Below are positions 38,816 to 48,319 of a stretch of DNA of 64,000 bases, piece after piece. Under the pieces are notes generated by a model that made no database searches, was not told where the DNA came from, and saw nothing but the letters and a program-made list of their open reading frames with translations. The first letter of the stretch is position 1. The number at the start of each line of letters is the position of its first letter. The position numbers and the translations under genes are program-made. Location: assembly GCF_004295485.1 (NCBI RefSeq), contig NZ_CP036164.1:558001-622000 (forward strand), written 5' to 3'. This DNA is from Janibacter limosus (lineage in GTDB: Bacteria; Actinomycetota; Actinomycetes; Actinomycetales; Dermatophilaceae).

Positions 38816-40584
38816 CAGTCCTTGATCTCGGCGATGACCGCGCCGTTGCTGACGGTGGCACCGACCTCGGCCGTGAGGCCGGTGATCGTGCCCGCCTTGT
38901 GGGCGTTGAGCGGCTGCTCCATCTTCATCGCCTCGAGGACGACGATCAGGTCACCCTCGGCGACCTGCTGCCCCTCCTCGACGGCGATCTTGACGATCGT
39001 GCCCTGCATGGGCGCGGTCAGGCTGTCGCCGGATGCAGCGGCACCGCCGCCACCTCCGCCGGAGCGCTTGGGAGCCTTCTTCTTGGCCGCGGCGCCACCG
39101 CCACCACCGAGGGACAGGCCGCCCGGAAGCACGACCTCGAGGCGCTTGCCGCCGACCTCGACGGTGATCTTCTGGCGCTCGCCCTCGTCCTCGGCGGCCT
39201 CGCCGATCTCGCCACCGTAGGGCGCGATCTGGTTGTCGAACTCCGTCTCGATCCAGCGGGTGTGGATGGTGAAGGGAGTGCCGTCGGCCGGGGCGAAGGC
39301 CGGGTCGGACACGATCGTCTGGTGGAAGGGGACGACCGTGGGCATGCCCTCGACGACGAGCTCGGAGAGAGCGCGGCGGGAGCGCTCCAGTGCCTGCTCG
39401 CGGGTGGCGCCGGTGACGATGAGCTTGGCGATCATCGAGTCGAAGGCGCCGGCGACGGTGTCGCCCTCGACGATGCCGGCGTCCCAGCGCACGCCCGGGC
39501 CGGTCGGCACGGTCATCTTGGTGACGGTGCCGGGTGCCGGCATGAAGTTGCGACCGGCGTCCTCGCCGTTGATGCGGAACTCGAAGGAGTGACCGCGGGC
39601 GATCGGGTCGTCGTAGCCGAGCTCCTCACCGTCGGCGATGCGCAGCATCTCGCGGACGAGGTCGATGCCGGTGACCTCCTCGCTCACGGGGTGCTCGACC
39701 TGGAGGCGGGTGTTGACCTCGAGGAAGGAGATCGTGCCGTCCTGGGCGACGAGGTACTCGCAGGTGCCGGCGCCGACGTAGCCGGCCTCCTTGAGGATCG
39801 CCTTGGAGGCGCGGACCAGCTCAGCATTTTGCTCGTCGGTGAGGAAGGGCGCGGGGGCCTCCTCCACGAGCTTCTGGTTGCGACGCTGCAGCGAGCAGTC
39901 GCGGGTGGAGACGACGACGACATTGCCGTGCTGGTCGGCGAGGCACTGGGTCTCGACGTGGCGGGGCTTGTCGAGGAACTTCTCGACGAGGCACTCCCCG
40001 CGGCCGAAGGCCGAGACGGCCTCGCGGACCGCGGAGTCGAAGAGCTCGGGGATCTCCTCCATGGTGCGGGCGACCTTGAGGCCACGACCGCCACCGCCGT
40101 AGACCGCCTTGATGGCGATCGGCAGGCCGAACTTCTGCGCGAGCGCGACCACCTCGTCGGCGTCCTTGACCGGGTCCTTGGTGCCGGGGGCCAGCGGGGC
40201 GTTGGCCTTGACGGCGATGTGCTTGGCCTTGGCCTTGTCGCCGAGGGCGTCGATGGCCGCGGGGCTCGGGCCGATCCAGATCAGCCCGGCGTCGAGGACG
40301 GCCTGGGCGAACTCGGCGTTCTCCGCGAGGAACCCGTAGCCGGGGTGGACCGCGTCTGCACCAGCGTCCTTGGCGACCTGGAGGAGCTTGTCCTGCAGGA
40401 GGTAGGAGTCGCCGGGGGTCGTCCCACCCAGCGCGTACGCCTCGTCGGCGACCTTGACGTGCAGGGCGTCGCGGTCGGGCTCGGCGTAGACGGCGACGGA
40501 GCCGATGGCGGCGTCGGCGCAGGCGCGGGCGATGCGGACGGCGATCTCGCCGCGGTTGGCGATGAGGACTTTGCTGATGGCCAT
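38815..40584 (-). CDS. Acyl-CoA carboxylase alpha subunit (biotin carboxylase + BCCP)
   Basis: 589 aa. Biotin carboxylase domain (about 1-450): [21 protein letters not shown]-grasp glycine loop [28 protein letters not shown] linker rich in Gly/Lys/Ala follows. The BCCP domain ends with biotin site [17 protein letters not shown] (about 552-568). It provides carboxylated biotin to acetyl/propionyl-CoA carboxyltransferase partners. No beta subunit is adjacent; one candidate is at 53146. Length is typical of AccA3-like subunits. It is coupled by ATGA to the MFS gene. Confidence 0.95.
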   Translation of the reverse strand: MAISKVLIANRGEIAVRIARACADAAIGSVAVYAEPDRDALHVKVADEAYALGGTTPGDSYLLQDKLLQVAKDAGADAVHPGYGFLAENAEFAQAVLDAGLIWIGPSPAAIDALGDKAKAKHIAVKANAPLAPGTKDPVKDADEVVALAQKFGLPIAIKAVYGGGGRGLKVARTMEEIPELFDSAVREAVSAFGRGECLVEKFLDKPRHVETQCLADQHGNVVVVSTRDCSLQRRNQKLVEEAPAPFLTDEQNAELVRASKAILKEAGYVGAGTCEYLVAQDGTISFLEVNTRLQVEHPVSEEVTGIDLVREMLRIADGEELGYDDPIARGHSFEFRINGEDAGRNFMPAPGTVTKMTVPTGPGVRWDAGIVEGDTVAGAFDSMIAKLIVTGATREQALERSRRALSELVVEGMPTVVPFHQTIVSDPAFAPADGTPFTIHTRWIETEFDNQIAPYGGEIGEAAEDEGERQKITVEVGGKRLEVVLPGGLSLGGGGGAAAKKKAPKRSGGGGGGAAASGDSLTAPMQGTIVKIAVEEGQQVAEGDLIVVLEAMKMEQPLNAHKAGTITGLTAEVGATVSNGAVIAEIKD

Positions 40585-40683
40585 GGGTCGCAGACTACTG
40601 GGTGGTCGAGGCGTCCGGTGGCCCGCCCGCATCGTGGCCCGCGCCACGCTCCCTTCGCCCGGACCGACGCGGACCGCGGCCCG

Positions 40684-43284
40684 TCAGCGGCGGTCGCTGC
40701 TGCTCAGCGTGCACCCGGGACGAAGGGAGTACCCCGCCCGGATGTCGTCGGCGCGGGAGCGGGCGAGGTTCCACTCGGGCCAGGTGCTCCCTCCGTCCTG
40801 TGTCGACGAGCGGGAGATGACGCACGCCTTGACCTCGGCCGGCAGGTCGCTCTCGTGGATCGTCGGGACGGCGTCGTCACCCAGCTGCGAGAGGTAGAAG
40901 GAGTCGATCTCGCCGGTCTCCTGGTAGAGGGCGATGTTGCGGTCGGCGACGAAGCCGTTGACATTGCCGAGCGAGAGCCCGGCGACGAGGACCGCCGCCG
41001 AGACGAGCGCGAGCCGTCCCAGCCAGCGACCGCCGACGAAGAGCGAGACGAGCACGCCGAGGACGACGATGCCGAGCCAGACCTCGAAGGCGTCGACGTT
41101 GACCCGCAGGGTCGTGTAGCCGAAGGCGTCCTGGTAGAGGGCCATCCGGCGCAGCGCGGAGGCGACGACGAGGAGGGTGAGGACGCAGAGGACGGCGTTC
41201 ATGACCGTCATGACGCGCCGCTCGCTTGCGGTGTCGGCGCGGCCCCAGGACCGCACGCCGGCGATGAGCAGGAGCACGAGGGCGGTCGCGAGGGTCAGCT
41301 GGCCGAAGCCCTGCCGGGCCGACTCGGCGTAGGTGACGCCGGCGGTGCGCATCACGTAGTCGTGCCCGCCGATGGTCGCCGCGGCCTGGGCGGCGATGAA
41401 GACGACGAAGACCGCGATGACGACACCGAGCGGGATCTGCCACTCGCGCACCGGGATCCGTCGGTCGGTGAGGCGGCTGGTGCGCAGCTCGTCGACCGCC
41501 GGCGGGTTGATCGCGAGGTAGAGGCCGGCGAGCATCACGCCGGCGAAGAAGACGAGGGTGAAGGCACGGAAGACGAGCAGGTCGCTGATGTCGGGCACGA
41601 GCGCCGACGCCCAGGACCCGAGCACGGCGTCGGCGGAGGCGAGCAGGCCCCCGAAGACCAGGAGCAGCACGAGGCTGACCACGCTGGTGCGCAGGGCCGC
41701 CCATGTCCGGCCGTGCTGCCCGAGCAGGCGGACCGTGCGGTCGATGAGCGGCAGGCCACGCAGCGCAGAGGCCGGCCACGCAGCGACCGACGCGACCATG
41801 GCGCTGACGCGATGCGCGTCGGTGCAGGCGACGGCGGCGAGCACCCCGGCCATGACGGCCGCGAGGAAGATGTAGCCCGGGTGCGCGGTGAGGATCGTCG
41901 TCAGGCCGAGGGGGAGCGCGAGGGCCGCGGTGACCCACGACCAGCGGTTGGAGCGGCGCGGTGAGGCGAGCCACAGCGAGGCGCCGCCCGCGACGAGGAC
42001 CAGCAGCAGCCCGAGCCCGAGGGCGTTGTCCGGCAGCACGATCGCCGCGAGGAGGCCGACGGCGAGGGCGGCGAGGACGAGCCTCGGTTGCGGTGCGGTG
42101 ACCCTCTCGGGCCACCACCTCGACCACGAGAGCGAAGGGAGTGCTGCCGGCACCGCTCCCTGAGGAGGCGCGCCAGCGCCGTCTCGAAGGGGAGGCGTGG
42201 TGGGGACGGGCTGCACGGACATGGTGCTCTCCTGGGTCGGTGTGGGCACGGGCCGGTCGGTGGCCAGTGGTGCGGGCGAAGGGGAGGAGTTGGGTGGGGT
42301 GAGCGGCAAGGTCATCCGGATCTGCGCGCCATCGTCGGCAGGCAGCGCGCGGATGGTCCCGCCGTGCATGGTGACCACCCAGGCGGCGATGGCCAGACCG
42401 AGGCCGGTGCCACCCCCTCCGTCCCCGCCGGGACCGAAGCGGTGGAAGAGGCGCTCGGCGCGCTCCGGCGAGAGGCCGGGCCCGTCGTCGGCGACGGTGA
42501 GGGTCCACTGGTGGGCATCGGTGCGGGCGGTCATCGTCACCGTGCAGCCGCTCGGGCTGTGCCGGATGGCGTTGTCGAGCAGGTTGGCGGTGACCTGGGC
42601 CAGGCGCGACCGGTCACCGGTGATGGTGAGGTCTACGGGTTCGACGTCGACGACGAGGGAGACGCCGCGCCCTTGGAGGGCAGCCTCGTCGACGGCTTCG
42701 TCGAGCAGGTCCTGCACGCGGACTCGACCGGGGGAGAAGGGGACTCCGCGTCCGTCAGGTCGTGACAGGTCGAGCAGGTCGGTGACGAGGGAGCCGAGTC
42801 GCTCGGACTGGGCCAGCGCTGCGCGCAGGGTGCTCTCGTCGGGGGGCGTCACACCGTCGGCGAGGTTTTCCAGCAGGGCCTGCTGTGCGCTCAGCGGGGT
42901 GCGCAGCTCGTGGGCGACGGTCGCGACGAGGCGACGACGGTGCTCCTCGCTCTGCTCGAGCTCGGTGGCCATCGAGGTGAAGGCGCGGGCGAGCACACCC
43001 ACTTCGTCCTGGCTGGATGTCGTGATGGCTGCGGCGTAGTCCCCCTTCGCCATGCGTTGTGCGGCGTCGGTCATCTGCAGCAGCGGGGTGGTCATGCCCG
43101 AGGCGAGCCACCGGGTGACGACGAGGGCGACGCCGACGGTCGCCGGCAGCCCGAGCCACAGGGGGACCCCTGCGTCGGTGCCGATCGTGCCGACTACTGC
43201 GGCGACGAGCACGCTGGCGCCGACGAGCACGGTCAGGCGGGTGCGGATCGAGCTGAGCCCAGCGAGGGGCTGCGAGCGGTTCAC
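40684..43284 (-). CDS. Sensor histidine kinase fused to DUF4173/DUF4153 membrane domain
   Basis: 867 aa. Residues 15-55 are two membrane helices, followed by HAMP (about 60-115), HisKA with VATVAHELRTPLSAQQ (His about 125), and HATPase with NLLDNAIRHSPSG (N box), DDGPGL (G1) and GGGTGLGLAIA (G2). A Pro/Thr-rich linker (about 340-375) joins it in frame to about ten further membrane helices of DUF4173 type, then a C-terminal extracytoplasmic tail. An ATG at 42222 has AGGAG six bases upstream, so the membrane half may also be made alone. GTG start overlaps the regulator stop (GTGA). Confidence 0.87.
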   Translation of the reverse strand: MNRSQPLAGLSSIRTRLTVLVGASVLVAAVVGTIGTDAGVPLWLGLPATVGVALVVTRWLASGMTTPLLQMTDAAQRMAKGDYAAAITTSSQDEVGVLARAFTSMATELEQSEEHRRRLVATVAHELRTPLSAQQALLENLADGVTPPDESTLRAALAQSERLGSLVTDLLDLSRPDGRGVPFSPGRVRVQDLLDEAVDEAALQGRGVSLVVDVEPVDLTITGDRSRLAQVTANLLDNAIRHSPSGCTVTMTARTDAHQWTLTVADDGPGLSPERAERLFHRFGPGGDGGGGTGLGLAIAAWVVTMHGGTIRALPADDGAQIRMTLPLTPPNSSPSPAPLATDRPVPTPTQESTMSVQPVPTTPPLRDGAGAPPQGAVPAALPSLSWSRWWPERVTAPQPRLVLAALAVGLLAAIVLPDNALGLGLLLVLVAGGASLWLASPRRSNRWSWVTAALALPLGLTTILTAHPGYIFLAAVMAGVLAAVACTDAHRVSAMVASVAAWPASALRGLPLIDRTVRLLGQHGRTWAALRTSVVSLVLLLVFGGLLASADAVLGSWASALVPDISDLLVFRAFTLVFFAGVMLAGLYLAINPPAVDELRTSRLTDRRIPVREWQIPLGVVIAVFVVFIAAQAAATIGGHDYVMRTAGVTYAESARQGFGQLTLATALVLLLIAGVRSWGRADTASERRVMTVMNAVLCVLTLLVVASALRRMALYQDAFGYTTLRVNVDAFEVWLGIVVLGVLVSLFVGGRWLGRLALVSAAVLVAGLSLGNVNGFVADRNIALYQETGEIDSFYLSQLGDDAVPTIHESDLPAEVKACVISRSSTQDGGSTWPEWNLARSRADDIRAGYSLRPGCTLSSSDRR
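42220..42233 (-). promoter_or_regulatory. Internal ribosome-binding site and ATG at the kinase/DUF4173 junction
   Basis: On the minus strand AGGAG (42233-42229), a 6-nt spacer and ATG (42222-42220) lie in frame inside the fused gene, exactly at the domain boundary. They would yield a separate 512-aa DUF4173 protein. Confidence 0.55.
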
Positions 43285-43982
43285 TGCCCGGATCCGTCGT
43301 CGAGGGCGTAGCCGACGCCGTGCACGGTGCGGATGCGGTGCGCGCCCACCTTGGTGCGCAAGGACTTGATGTGGCTGTCGAGGCTGCCGCGTCCCAGCCC
43401 GTCGTCCCAGCCCCACAGGTCGGCGACGATGTGTTCCCGGCGCAAAACGACTCCGGGCTCGCGGGCGAGCAGCGTGATCAGGTCGAACTCGGTCGGCGTG
43501 AGGTGCACCGCGTGACCGCTGACGGTGCAGCGTCGGGTGCGCTCGTCGAGGAGCAGTCCGTCGTGCTGGACCGGCCCGTCGTCGCTGCGACCCAGCTCGG
43601 CCGCCCGCTCGACCCGCCGCAGCAGGGCTCGGACCCGGGCGACGACCTCGCGCATCCGGAAGGGCTTGGTCAGGTAGTCGTCGGCGCCGACGCCGAGCCC
43701 GACGATGATGTCGCTCTCGTCGTCGCGGGCCGTGAGCATGAGGACGGGCACCGGCCGCACGGCCTGGATGCGACGGCAGACCTCGAGCCCGTCGAAGCCG
43801 GGGAGCATGAGGTCGAGGACGACGACCTCGGGGGAGTGCTCGGCGAAGGCGGTCACCGCGCTCGGTCCGTCGTGGGCCCGCGTGACCTCGAAGCCCTCGG
43901 CCACGAAGCGGTCCGTCAGGGCCTGGTTGATCGTCGGGTCGTCCTCGACGATCAGGACGCGCGGGGAGGGGGTGGGAGGCAT
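43281..43982 (-). CDS. OmpR/PhoB-family response regulator
   Basis: 233 aa. Receiver domain: VEDDPTINQAL with the acidic pocket, phospho-acceptor VVLDLMLPGFDGLEV (Asp about 54), LTARDDESD and DDYLTKPFRM (Lys about 105). The winged-helix DNA-binding domain spans about 135-228, with HLTPTEFDLITLLAREPG and SLDSHIKSLRTKVG. Leaderless: TAGATT six bases before ATG. Partner of the fused histidine kinase, which overlaps its stop. The input signal is unknown. Confidence 0.93.
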   Translation of the reverse strand: MPPTPSPRVLIVEDDPTINQALTDRFVAEGFEVTRAHDGPSAVTAFAEHSPEVVVLDLMLPGFDGLEVCRRIQAVRPVPVLMLTARDDESDIIVGLGVGADDYLTKPFRMREVVARVRALLRRVERAAELGRSDDGPVQHDGLLLDERTRRCTVSGHAVHLTPTEFDLITLLAREPGVVLRREHIVADLWGWDDGLGRGSLDSHIKSLRTKVGAHRIRTVHGVGYALDDGSGQ

Positions 43983-43988
43983 GCCCTC

Positions 43989-43994
43989 AATCTA
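43989..43994 (-). promoter_or_regulatory. -10 box TAGATT for the two-component operon
   Basis: On the minus strand TAGATT, 6 nt, ATG 43982. It is identical in sequence and spacing to the box at the PNP gene. Confidence 0.55.
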
Positions 43995-44103
43995 GGCAGC
44001 CGCGCTAAGGGATCGCCGGGAGTAAATCTGCAGATCCTCTGGAGATCCGGACACGGGCGCTCGAGTCCCGCATTTCCTTAAGGTCGTGCGAAGGGGGGAG
44101 AGG

Positions 44104-45585
44104 TCACCCGACCGGGAGGCGGGAGACGAACTGCCGCAGCTGCTCGATGTTGCGCACCTCGTGCATGTCGACGACCTGCCCGTACTGGCTGGCGACCGAG
44201 TCGCCGGTGTCCCACATGCCCGACCGCTCGGGGTTGAGCCAGACGGCGTGCTTGGCCCGGGAGACCAGCTCACGCAGGGCGTCCACCTGCGGGTCGGTGC
44301 CGTTGGTGCGGGCGTCGCCGAGAATGAGCACGGTCGAGCGCGGCCCCACGGCATCGAGGTGGTGCTCGACGGCGTCGACGAAGGCCGAGCCGTAGTCGCT
44401 CGAGCCGTGCCAACGGGTCATCTGCGCCTCCCGGGAGACGCGTTCGCTGATGTCCTCGCCGAACTGCGCCTCGCGCACCAGCTCGGTGATGTCGTCGCAG
44501 GTGTTGATGAAGCCGATGAAGCGCACCCGGCGGAAGGCCCCGGCCAGCGACTGGAGCAGCAGCATCGTGAAGCGGGAGAAGCCCGCGACCGACCCCGACA
44601 TGTCACACAGCAGGACGATGTCGGCGCGGCTGCGGGTGCGCCGCTTGTACGCGGGGCGCACCGGCACCCCGCCGGTGGACATCGCAGCGCGCAGGGTGCG
44701 CCGGATGTCGATGGTGCCGCGCGACTGGCGGCGCTGGCGGGCGGCCAGCTTGGCGGCGAGCTTGCGCGACAGGGGCGTGATGACGGCGTGCAGCTCGGCT
44801 GCCTCCGCCGTCCCGGTGAGAAGGAAGTCCTTGCGCTCCAAGGGGTCGCGCACCCCGTAGCGGGAGATGCGCTCGCGTCCGCGGACCTCGGCGTTGCGGC
44901 GCGCGGCCTCGGTCTCGATCTTGCGACGGAAGGCCCCGACCCGACCGCGGATCTCGTCGCGGTCGTAGCGGTCGCTCAGCTGCTCGGGCCGCCATGCGCT
45001 CCCGCCTCCGGGGGGGCCGCCGCCGGAGGCCCCACCGCTGCCGGAGCCGCTGCCGCCCGACCCTTCGCCCGAACCGCCGGTCACATCGCCGGCGTCCCTG
45101 GCCCGCTGCAACGCAGCGGCAATCGCCGTCTGCGGGGCGAGGCGCTCGATGGTCTGGTTGGCCGACCAGCCACCCGACGACGACTCGTTGGACAGGCGGC
45201 CCAGCTCCTGCAGCGCCCGAGACGCGAGTCGATCGAGCTCGGCCTCGTCGCCGCGGGCCAGCGCGTCGATGAGCTCGTCGCGGATGGCGGCGGCACGCTC
45301 ACGGGCGCCCGCGGTGTCCGTCGGGGCGGACGGCTCGTCATCGCCTGTCCGGGCCCCGACCGCAGCGGGGAAGTGGATGTCGAAGAGCTGGTCGAAGACC
45401 GCCCGGTCCGCGGACCGACGCATCATGGTGGCGGCCAGCCCGGTGCGCAGGCGCTCGCGGTTCTCCAGGCCGAGCGTCCTTGCGGCAGAGGCGGCATCGG
45501 TGATCTCCGAGGTGCCGACGGTCACCCCGTGCCGACGAAGGGAGCGGGCCAGGTCGACGAGCCGCTCGCCGAGCGGATCAGGCAA
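44104..45585 (-). CDS. CoxE-like VWA-domain protein (MoxR partner)
   Basis: About 493 aa. The C-terminal VWA/CoxE domain carries the MIDAS motif LLCDMSGSVAGFSRF (about 305-319) and later NTCDDITELV and LGDARTNG. The N-terminal helical region precedes a glycine/serine-rich linker (about 185-210) and a basic stretch. With the adjacent MoxR ATPase it forms a typical AAA+/VWA chaperone pair. Start uncertain: TTG 45585 gives a normal N-terminus and a 3-bp overlap-like junction with the MoxR stop (45578). GTG 45651 would overlap further. At 45535 the L-R codons are CTT-CGT, forming the repeat. Confidence 0.85.
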   Translation of the reverse strand: MPDPLGERLVDLARSLRRHGVTVGTSEITDAASAARTLGLENRERLRTGLAATMMRRSADRAVFDQLFDIHFPAAVGARTGDDEPSAPTDTAGARERAAAIRDELIDALARGDEAELDRLASRALQELGRLSNESSSGGWSANQTIERLAPQTAIAAALQRARDAGDVTGGSGEGSGGSGSGSGGASGGGPPGGGSAWRPEQLSDRYDRDEIRGRVGAFRRKIETEAARRNAEVRGRERISRYGVRDPLERKDFLLTGTAEAAELHAVITPLSRKLAAKLAARQRRQSRGTIDIRRTLRAAMSTGGVPVRPAYKRRTRSRADIVLLCDMSGSVAGFSRFTMLLLQSLAGAFRRVRFIGFINTCDDITELVREAQFGEDISERVSREAQMTRWHGSSDYGSAFVDAVEHHLDAVGPRSTVLILGDARTNGTDPQVDALRELVSRAKHAVWLNPERSGMWDTGDSVASQYGQVVDMHEVRNIEQLRQFVSRLPVG

Positions 45586-46486
45586 GGGCCCGGTCCAGGT
45601 CCAAGGTCCGGGCCGCGAGGTCGATGTCCTCGCGGTGCTTGAGGACGACACCGAGGGTGGCTCGCACCAGGTCGGGCTGCAGGTCGCCGTCCGCGCCGAG
45701 GCTGAGCAGCGTGCGCGCCCAGTCGATCGTCTCGGCGACCGACGGCGACTTGCGCAGGCGCATCTCGCGCAGCGCGCCGACGAGTCGCACGACGGACGCA
45801 GCGAGGGTCTCCCCGAGGTCGGGCACGGTCAGGCGCACGATCCGCAGCTCGAGGTCGGCCTCGGGGTAGTCGATGTGCAGGTAGAGGCAGCGTCGGCGCA
45901 GCGCCTCGGACAGCTCACGGGTGGCATTGGAGGTCAGGACGACGAAGGGGGTCTGGCTCGCCCGGATCGTTCCGAGCTCGGGGACCGTCACCTGGAAGTC
46001 CGAGAGCACCTCGAGCAGCAGCCCCTCGATCTCGACATCGGCCTTGTCGAGCTCGTCGATGAGCAGCACGGTCGGGTGCTCGTTGCGGATCGCGGTGAGC
46101 AGGGGGCGCGAGAGGAGGAACTCGTCGGTGAAGATGTCCTCCTTGACCGAGCTCCAGTCGGCCTCGTCCGCGCCCCGCGTGTCGTGGTGGGCACCTGCAG
46201 CGGTGATGCGCAGCAGCTGCTTGGCGTGGTTCCACTCGTAGAGCGCGCGGGCCTCATCGACACCCTCGTAGCACTGCAGGCGCACGAGCTCGCCGGCCGT
46301 GGCGTCCGCGACGGCGGCGCTCAGCGCGGTCTTGCCGACACCGGCCGGCCCCTCGATGAGCAGGGGCTTGCCGAGCTGGTCAGCGAGATAGACAGTCGTC
46401 GCGATCGCGTCGGAGGCGAGATAGCCGTGCTCGGCCAGGCGGGTGCTGACGTCGTCGACGGAGGCGAAGCGGGGGGTGTGCGTCAT
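45578..46486 (-). CDS. MoxR-family AAA+ ATPase
   Basis: 302 aa. Walker A IEGPAGVGKTALS (about 45-57), Walker B VLLIDELDKAD (about 122-132), sensor 1 VLTSNATREL (about 162-171) and arginine-finger region ALRRRCLYLHIDYP. The C-terminal lid domain is present. MoxR ATPases assist maturation of metal-dependent or multi-subunit enzymes together with a VWA protein, here the next gene. The client is not visible in the window. Divergent from the HTH/kinase pair; a weak -10-like CAGACT lies 6 nt before the ATG. Confidence 0.92.
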   Translation of the reverse strand: MTHTPRFASVDDVSTRLAEHGYLASDAIATTVYLADQLGKPLLIEGPAGVGKTALSAAVADATAGELVRLQCYEGVDEARALYEWNHAKQLLRITAAGAHHDTRGADEADWSSVKEDIFTDEFLLSRPLLTAIRNEHPTVLLIDELDKADVEIEGLLLEVLSDFQVTVPELGTIRASQTPFVVLTSNATRELSEALRRRCLYLHIDYPEADLELRIVRLTVPDLGETLAASVVRLVGALREMRLRKSPSVAETIDWARTLLSLGADGDLQPDLVRATLGVVLKHREDIDLAARTLDLDRALA

Positions 46487-46528
46487 GGTCGCAGTCTGCC
46501 TGAGGGCCGGGAGGTGCGTGCGACCTCC

Positions 46529-46534
46529 TAGGAT
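46529..46534 (+). promoter_or_regulatory. -10 box TAGGAT for the HTH/kinase pair
   Basis: TAGGAT lies 23 nt before ATG 46558. The leader contains the CGAAGGGAGGG stretch (46543), a repeat copy that doubles as Shine-Dalgarno. Confidence 0.45.
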
Positions 46535-46557
46535 GCCAACGAGCGAAGGGAGGGCCC

Positions 46558-47028
46558 ATGACCGAGGACATCGACAGCAACCTCAGCCGTCAGCGCGAGT
46601 TGTACGGAGCGTCGTTGCGCGAGCTCGCTGACCGCGTCATGACGGCGCTCGGCCTGACCCAGGGGCGTCTCGCGGAGGCCCTGGGCCTCTCGGCGCCGAT
46701 GCTCTCCCAGCTGCTCTCCGGTCGCCGGGTCAAGATCGGCAACCCCGCGGTCGTCCAGCGGCTCCAGGAGCTGCTCGCCACGGCGGAGGCGGCGCCCGGG
46801 CTCACCCCGGACGAGATCGCTGCCCGCATCGCGGCGGCCAGAGAGGTGCAGGGGACCTTCACGACGAGTCGCCAGCCCGGGGAGGGCGACCACGTCACCG
46901 CCATGGCGGTGCTGCGCCGGACGGCGTCAGTGGACGATCTCGTCGACGCCTCCCGCCTCATCCGCGATCGGCACCCGCGTCTGGCTGCCCTGCTGCAGGA
47001 GGCGGCAGAGGACTCGACCCGTGGGTGA
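46558..47028 (+). CDS. Helix-turn-helix DNA-binding protein
   Basis: 156 aa. Residues about 20-60 carry a Cro/C1-type HTH: LADRVMTALGLTQGRLAEAL and GLSAPMLSQLLSGRRVKIGN. The C-terminal half is helical, with no recognised ligand domain. The gene overlaps the downstream Ser/Thr kinase by 8 bp, so the two are co-translated. This suggests that the HTH protein is a substrate or effector of the kinase, but that is inference. Similar gene pairs occur in other actinobacteria. Confidence 0.82.
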   Translation: MTEDIDSNLSRQRELYGASLRELADRVMTALGLTQGRLAEALGLSAPMLSQLLSGRRVKIGNPAVVQRLQELLATAEAAPGLTPDEIAARIAAAREVQGTFTTSRQPGEGDHVTAMAVLRRTASVDDLVDASRLIRDRHPRLAALLQEAAEDSTRG

Positions 47029-48319
47029 GGTCTTCGCCGGCCGCTACGAGCTGCTCGACCTCATCGGTGAGGGCGGGATGGGCTCGGTGTGGCGGGTCCA
47101 CGATCGGCGCACCGACGAGGTCGTCGCGGCCAAGGTGCTGCGCCAGTCCGACGCTGTCTCGCTGCTGCGCTTCGTGCGCGAGACCGCCCTGCGCATCCAG
47201 CACCCGCACGTCGTCACCCCGCTCGGCTGGGCCGGGGAGGACGACCGGGTCCTCTTCACCATGCCGATCGTCGACGGAGGCTCCGTCGCCACACTCGTCG
47301 GGGACCACGGGCCGCTCCCGGCCCCCTTCGTGGCCGAGATCCTGCGTCAGCTGCTCGACGCGCTGGCCACCGTGCACGGCTCCGGCATCGTCCATCGCGA
47401 CGTCAAGCCTGCCAACATCCTGCTGCGCGCCACCGGGAGCGAGCGTCCATTTGCGTACCTGACCGACTTCGGGATCGCCGTCGGCCTCGACGGCCCTCGG
47501 CTCACCGAGACGGACGCGGTCATCGGTACTCGCGGCTACATGGCGCCGGAGCAGCGTCGGGGACAGCTCACTCCGGCGAGCGACCTCTACGCGGTGGGCG
47601 CAGTCGCGCTCGAGATGCTCACCGCCCAACGCCCTCCCGTGGACGGAGCGCTCGAAGCGATCCGACCGGATGACGTGCCCGACTCCCTCTGGGAGCTCAT
47701 GAGCGCGCTCTTGGCCGAGGACCCGGCGTCGCGGCCCGACGCCTCCGGTGCTCGGGACGCGCTCACCGTCACCGAGCTCGCGTGGGTGCCAGGGGCCGCA
47801 GGTGATGTCGAGGTCCTGCGTCAGGTCTTCGACACCGAGGGTGACGACGCCGGACTCCTTGAGCCCACCACCTCGGTGAGGGGTCGCCAGGACGAGGACG
47901 AAGGGGGCGCATCCCCTGGTCCTCGACCGCAGCGGCAGCCGCAACGTCGACCGCAGCCGTGGATCGCCGTCGTCGTGGCCGCGGTGGCTGCGGTGGTCAT
48001 CACGGGTGTCCTGCTCGTCTGGTCCCCGTGGTCGGGGGAGAGCTCCGGCGGGGACGGCGCGGGCCCGGGCACGACCTCATCGAGCGCCAGCACGCCGACC
48101 AGCCCGGACGAGAGCGAGACCAGCTCGTCGCCTGCCAGCGAGTCGTCGGAGCCGACCCGCACGACCGGGTCCGTCGAGGTCGGGGTCGTCGTCACCCGTG
48201 TCGGGCAGCAGTGCGCCTTCAGCGATGTCGGTATGCGGGAGACGACCTCGGACGGCGTCGACGTGCAGTGCCGTCGCGCTGGTGACGGCGCCTACTCCTG
48301 GGAACGCGCCGAGCCCTGA
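47021..48319 (+). CDS. Transmembrane Ser/Thr protein kinase (PknB-like)
   Basis: 432 aa. Kinase domain about 1-255: glycine loop IGEGGMGSVW (about 15-24), catalytic Lys in VAAKVLR, HRDVKPANILL (about 126-136), DFGIAVGL (about 149-156) and activation/APE segment VIGTRGYMAPEQ. A single membrane helix (about 312-332) follows a Gln/Arg/Pro-rich linker. A Ser/Thr-rich spacer leads to a short extracellular domain with two cysteines (QQCAFS, VDVQCRRA). There are no PASTA repeats. GTG start overlaps the HTH gene. The tail overlaps the convergent VWA gene by 28 bp. Confidence 0.92.
   Translation: MGEVFAGRYELLDLIGEGGMGSVWRVHDRRTDEVVAAKVLRQSDAVSLLRFVRETALRIQHPHVVTPLGWAGEDDRVLFTMPIVDGGSVATLVGDHGPLPAPFVAEILRQLLDALATVHGSGIVHRDVKPANILLRATGSERPFAYLTDFGIAVGLDGPRLTETDAVIGTRGYMAPEQRRGQLTPASDLYAVGAVALEMLTAQRPPVDGALEAIRPDDVPDSLWELMSALLAEDPASRPDASGARDALTVTELAWVPGAAGDVEVLRQVFDTEGDDAGLLEPTTSVRGRQDEDEGGASPGPRPQRQPQRRPQPWIAVVVAAVAAVVITGVLLVWSPWSGESSGGDGAGPGTTSSSASTPTSPDESETSSSPASESSEPTRTTGSVEVGVVVTRVGQQCAFSDVGMRETTSDGVDVQCRRAGDGAYSWERAEP

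Noticed and set aside
40684..43284. Annotating the kinase and DUF4173 parts as two genes
   Set aside because: No stop codon occurs between them in frame. The internal start is instead reported as a finding.
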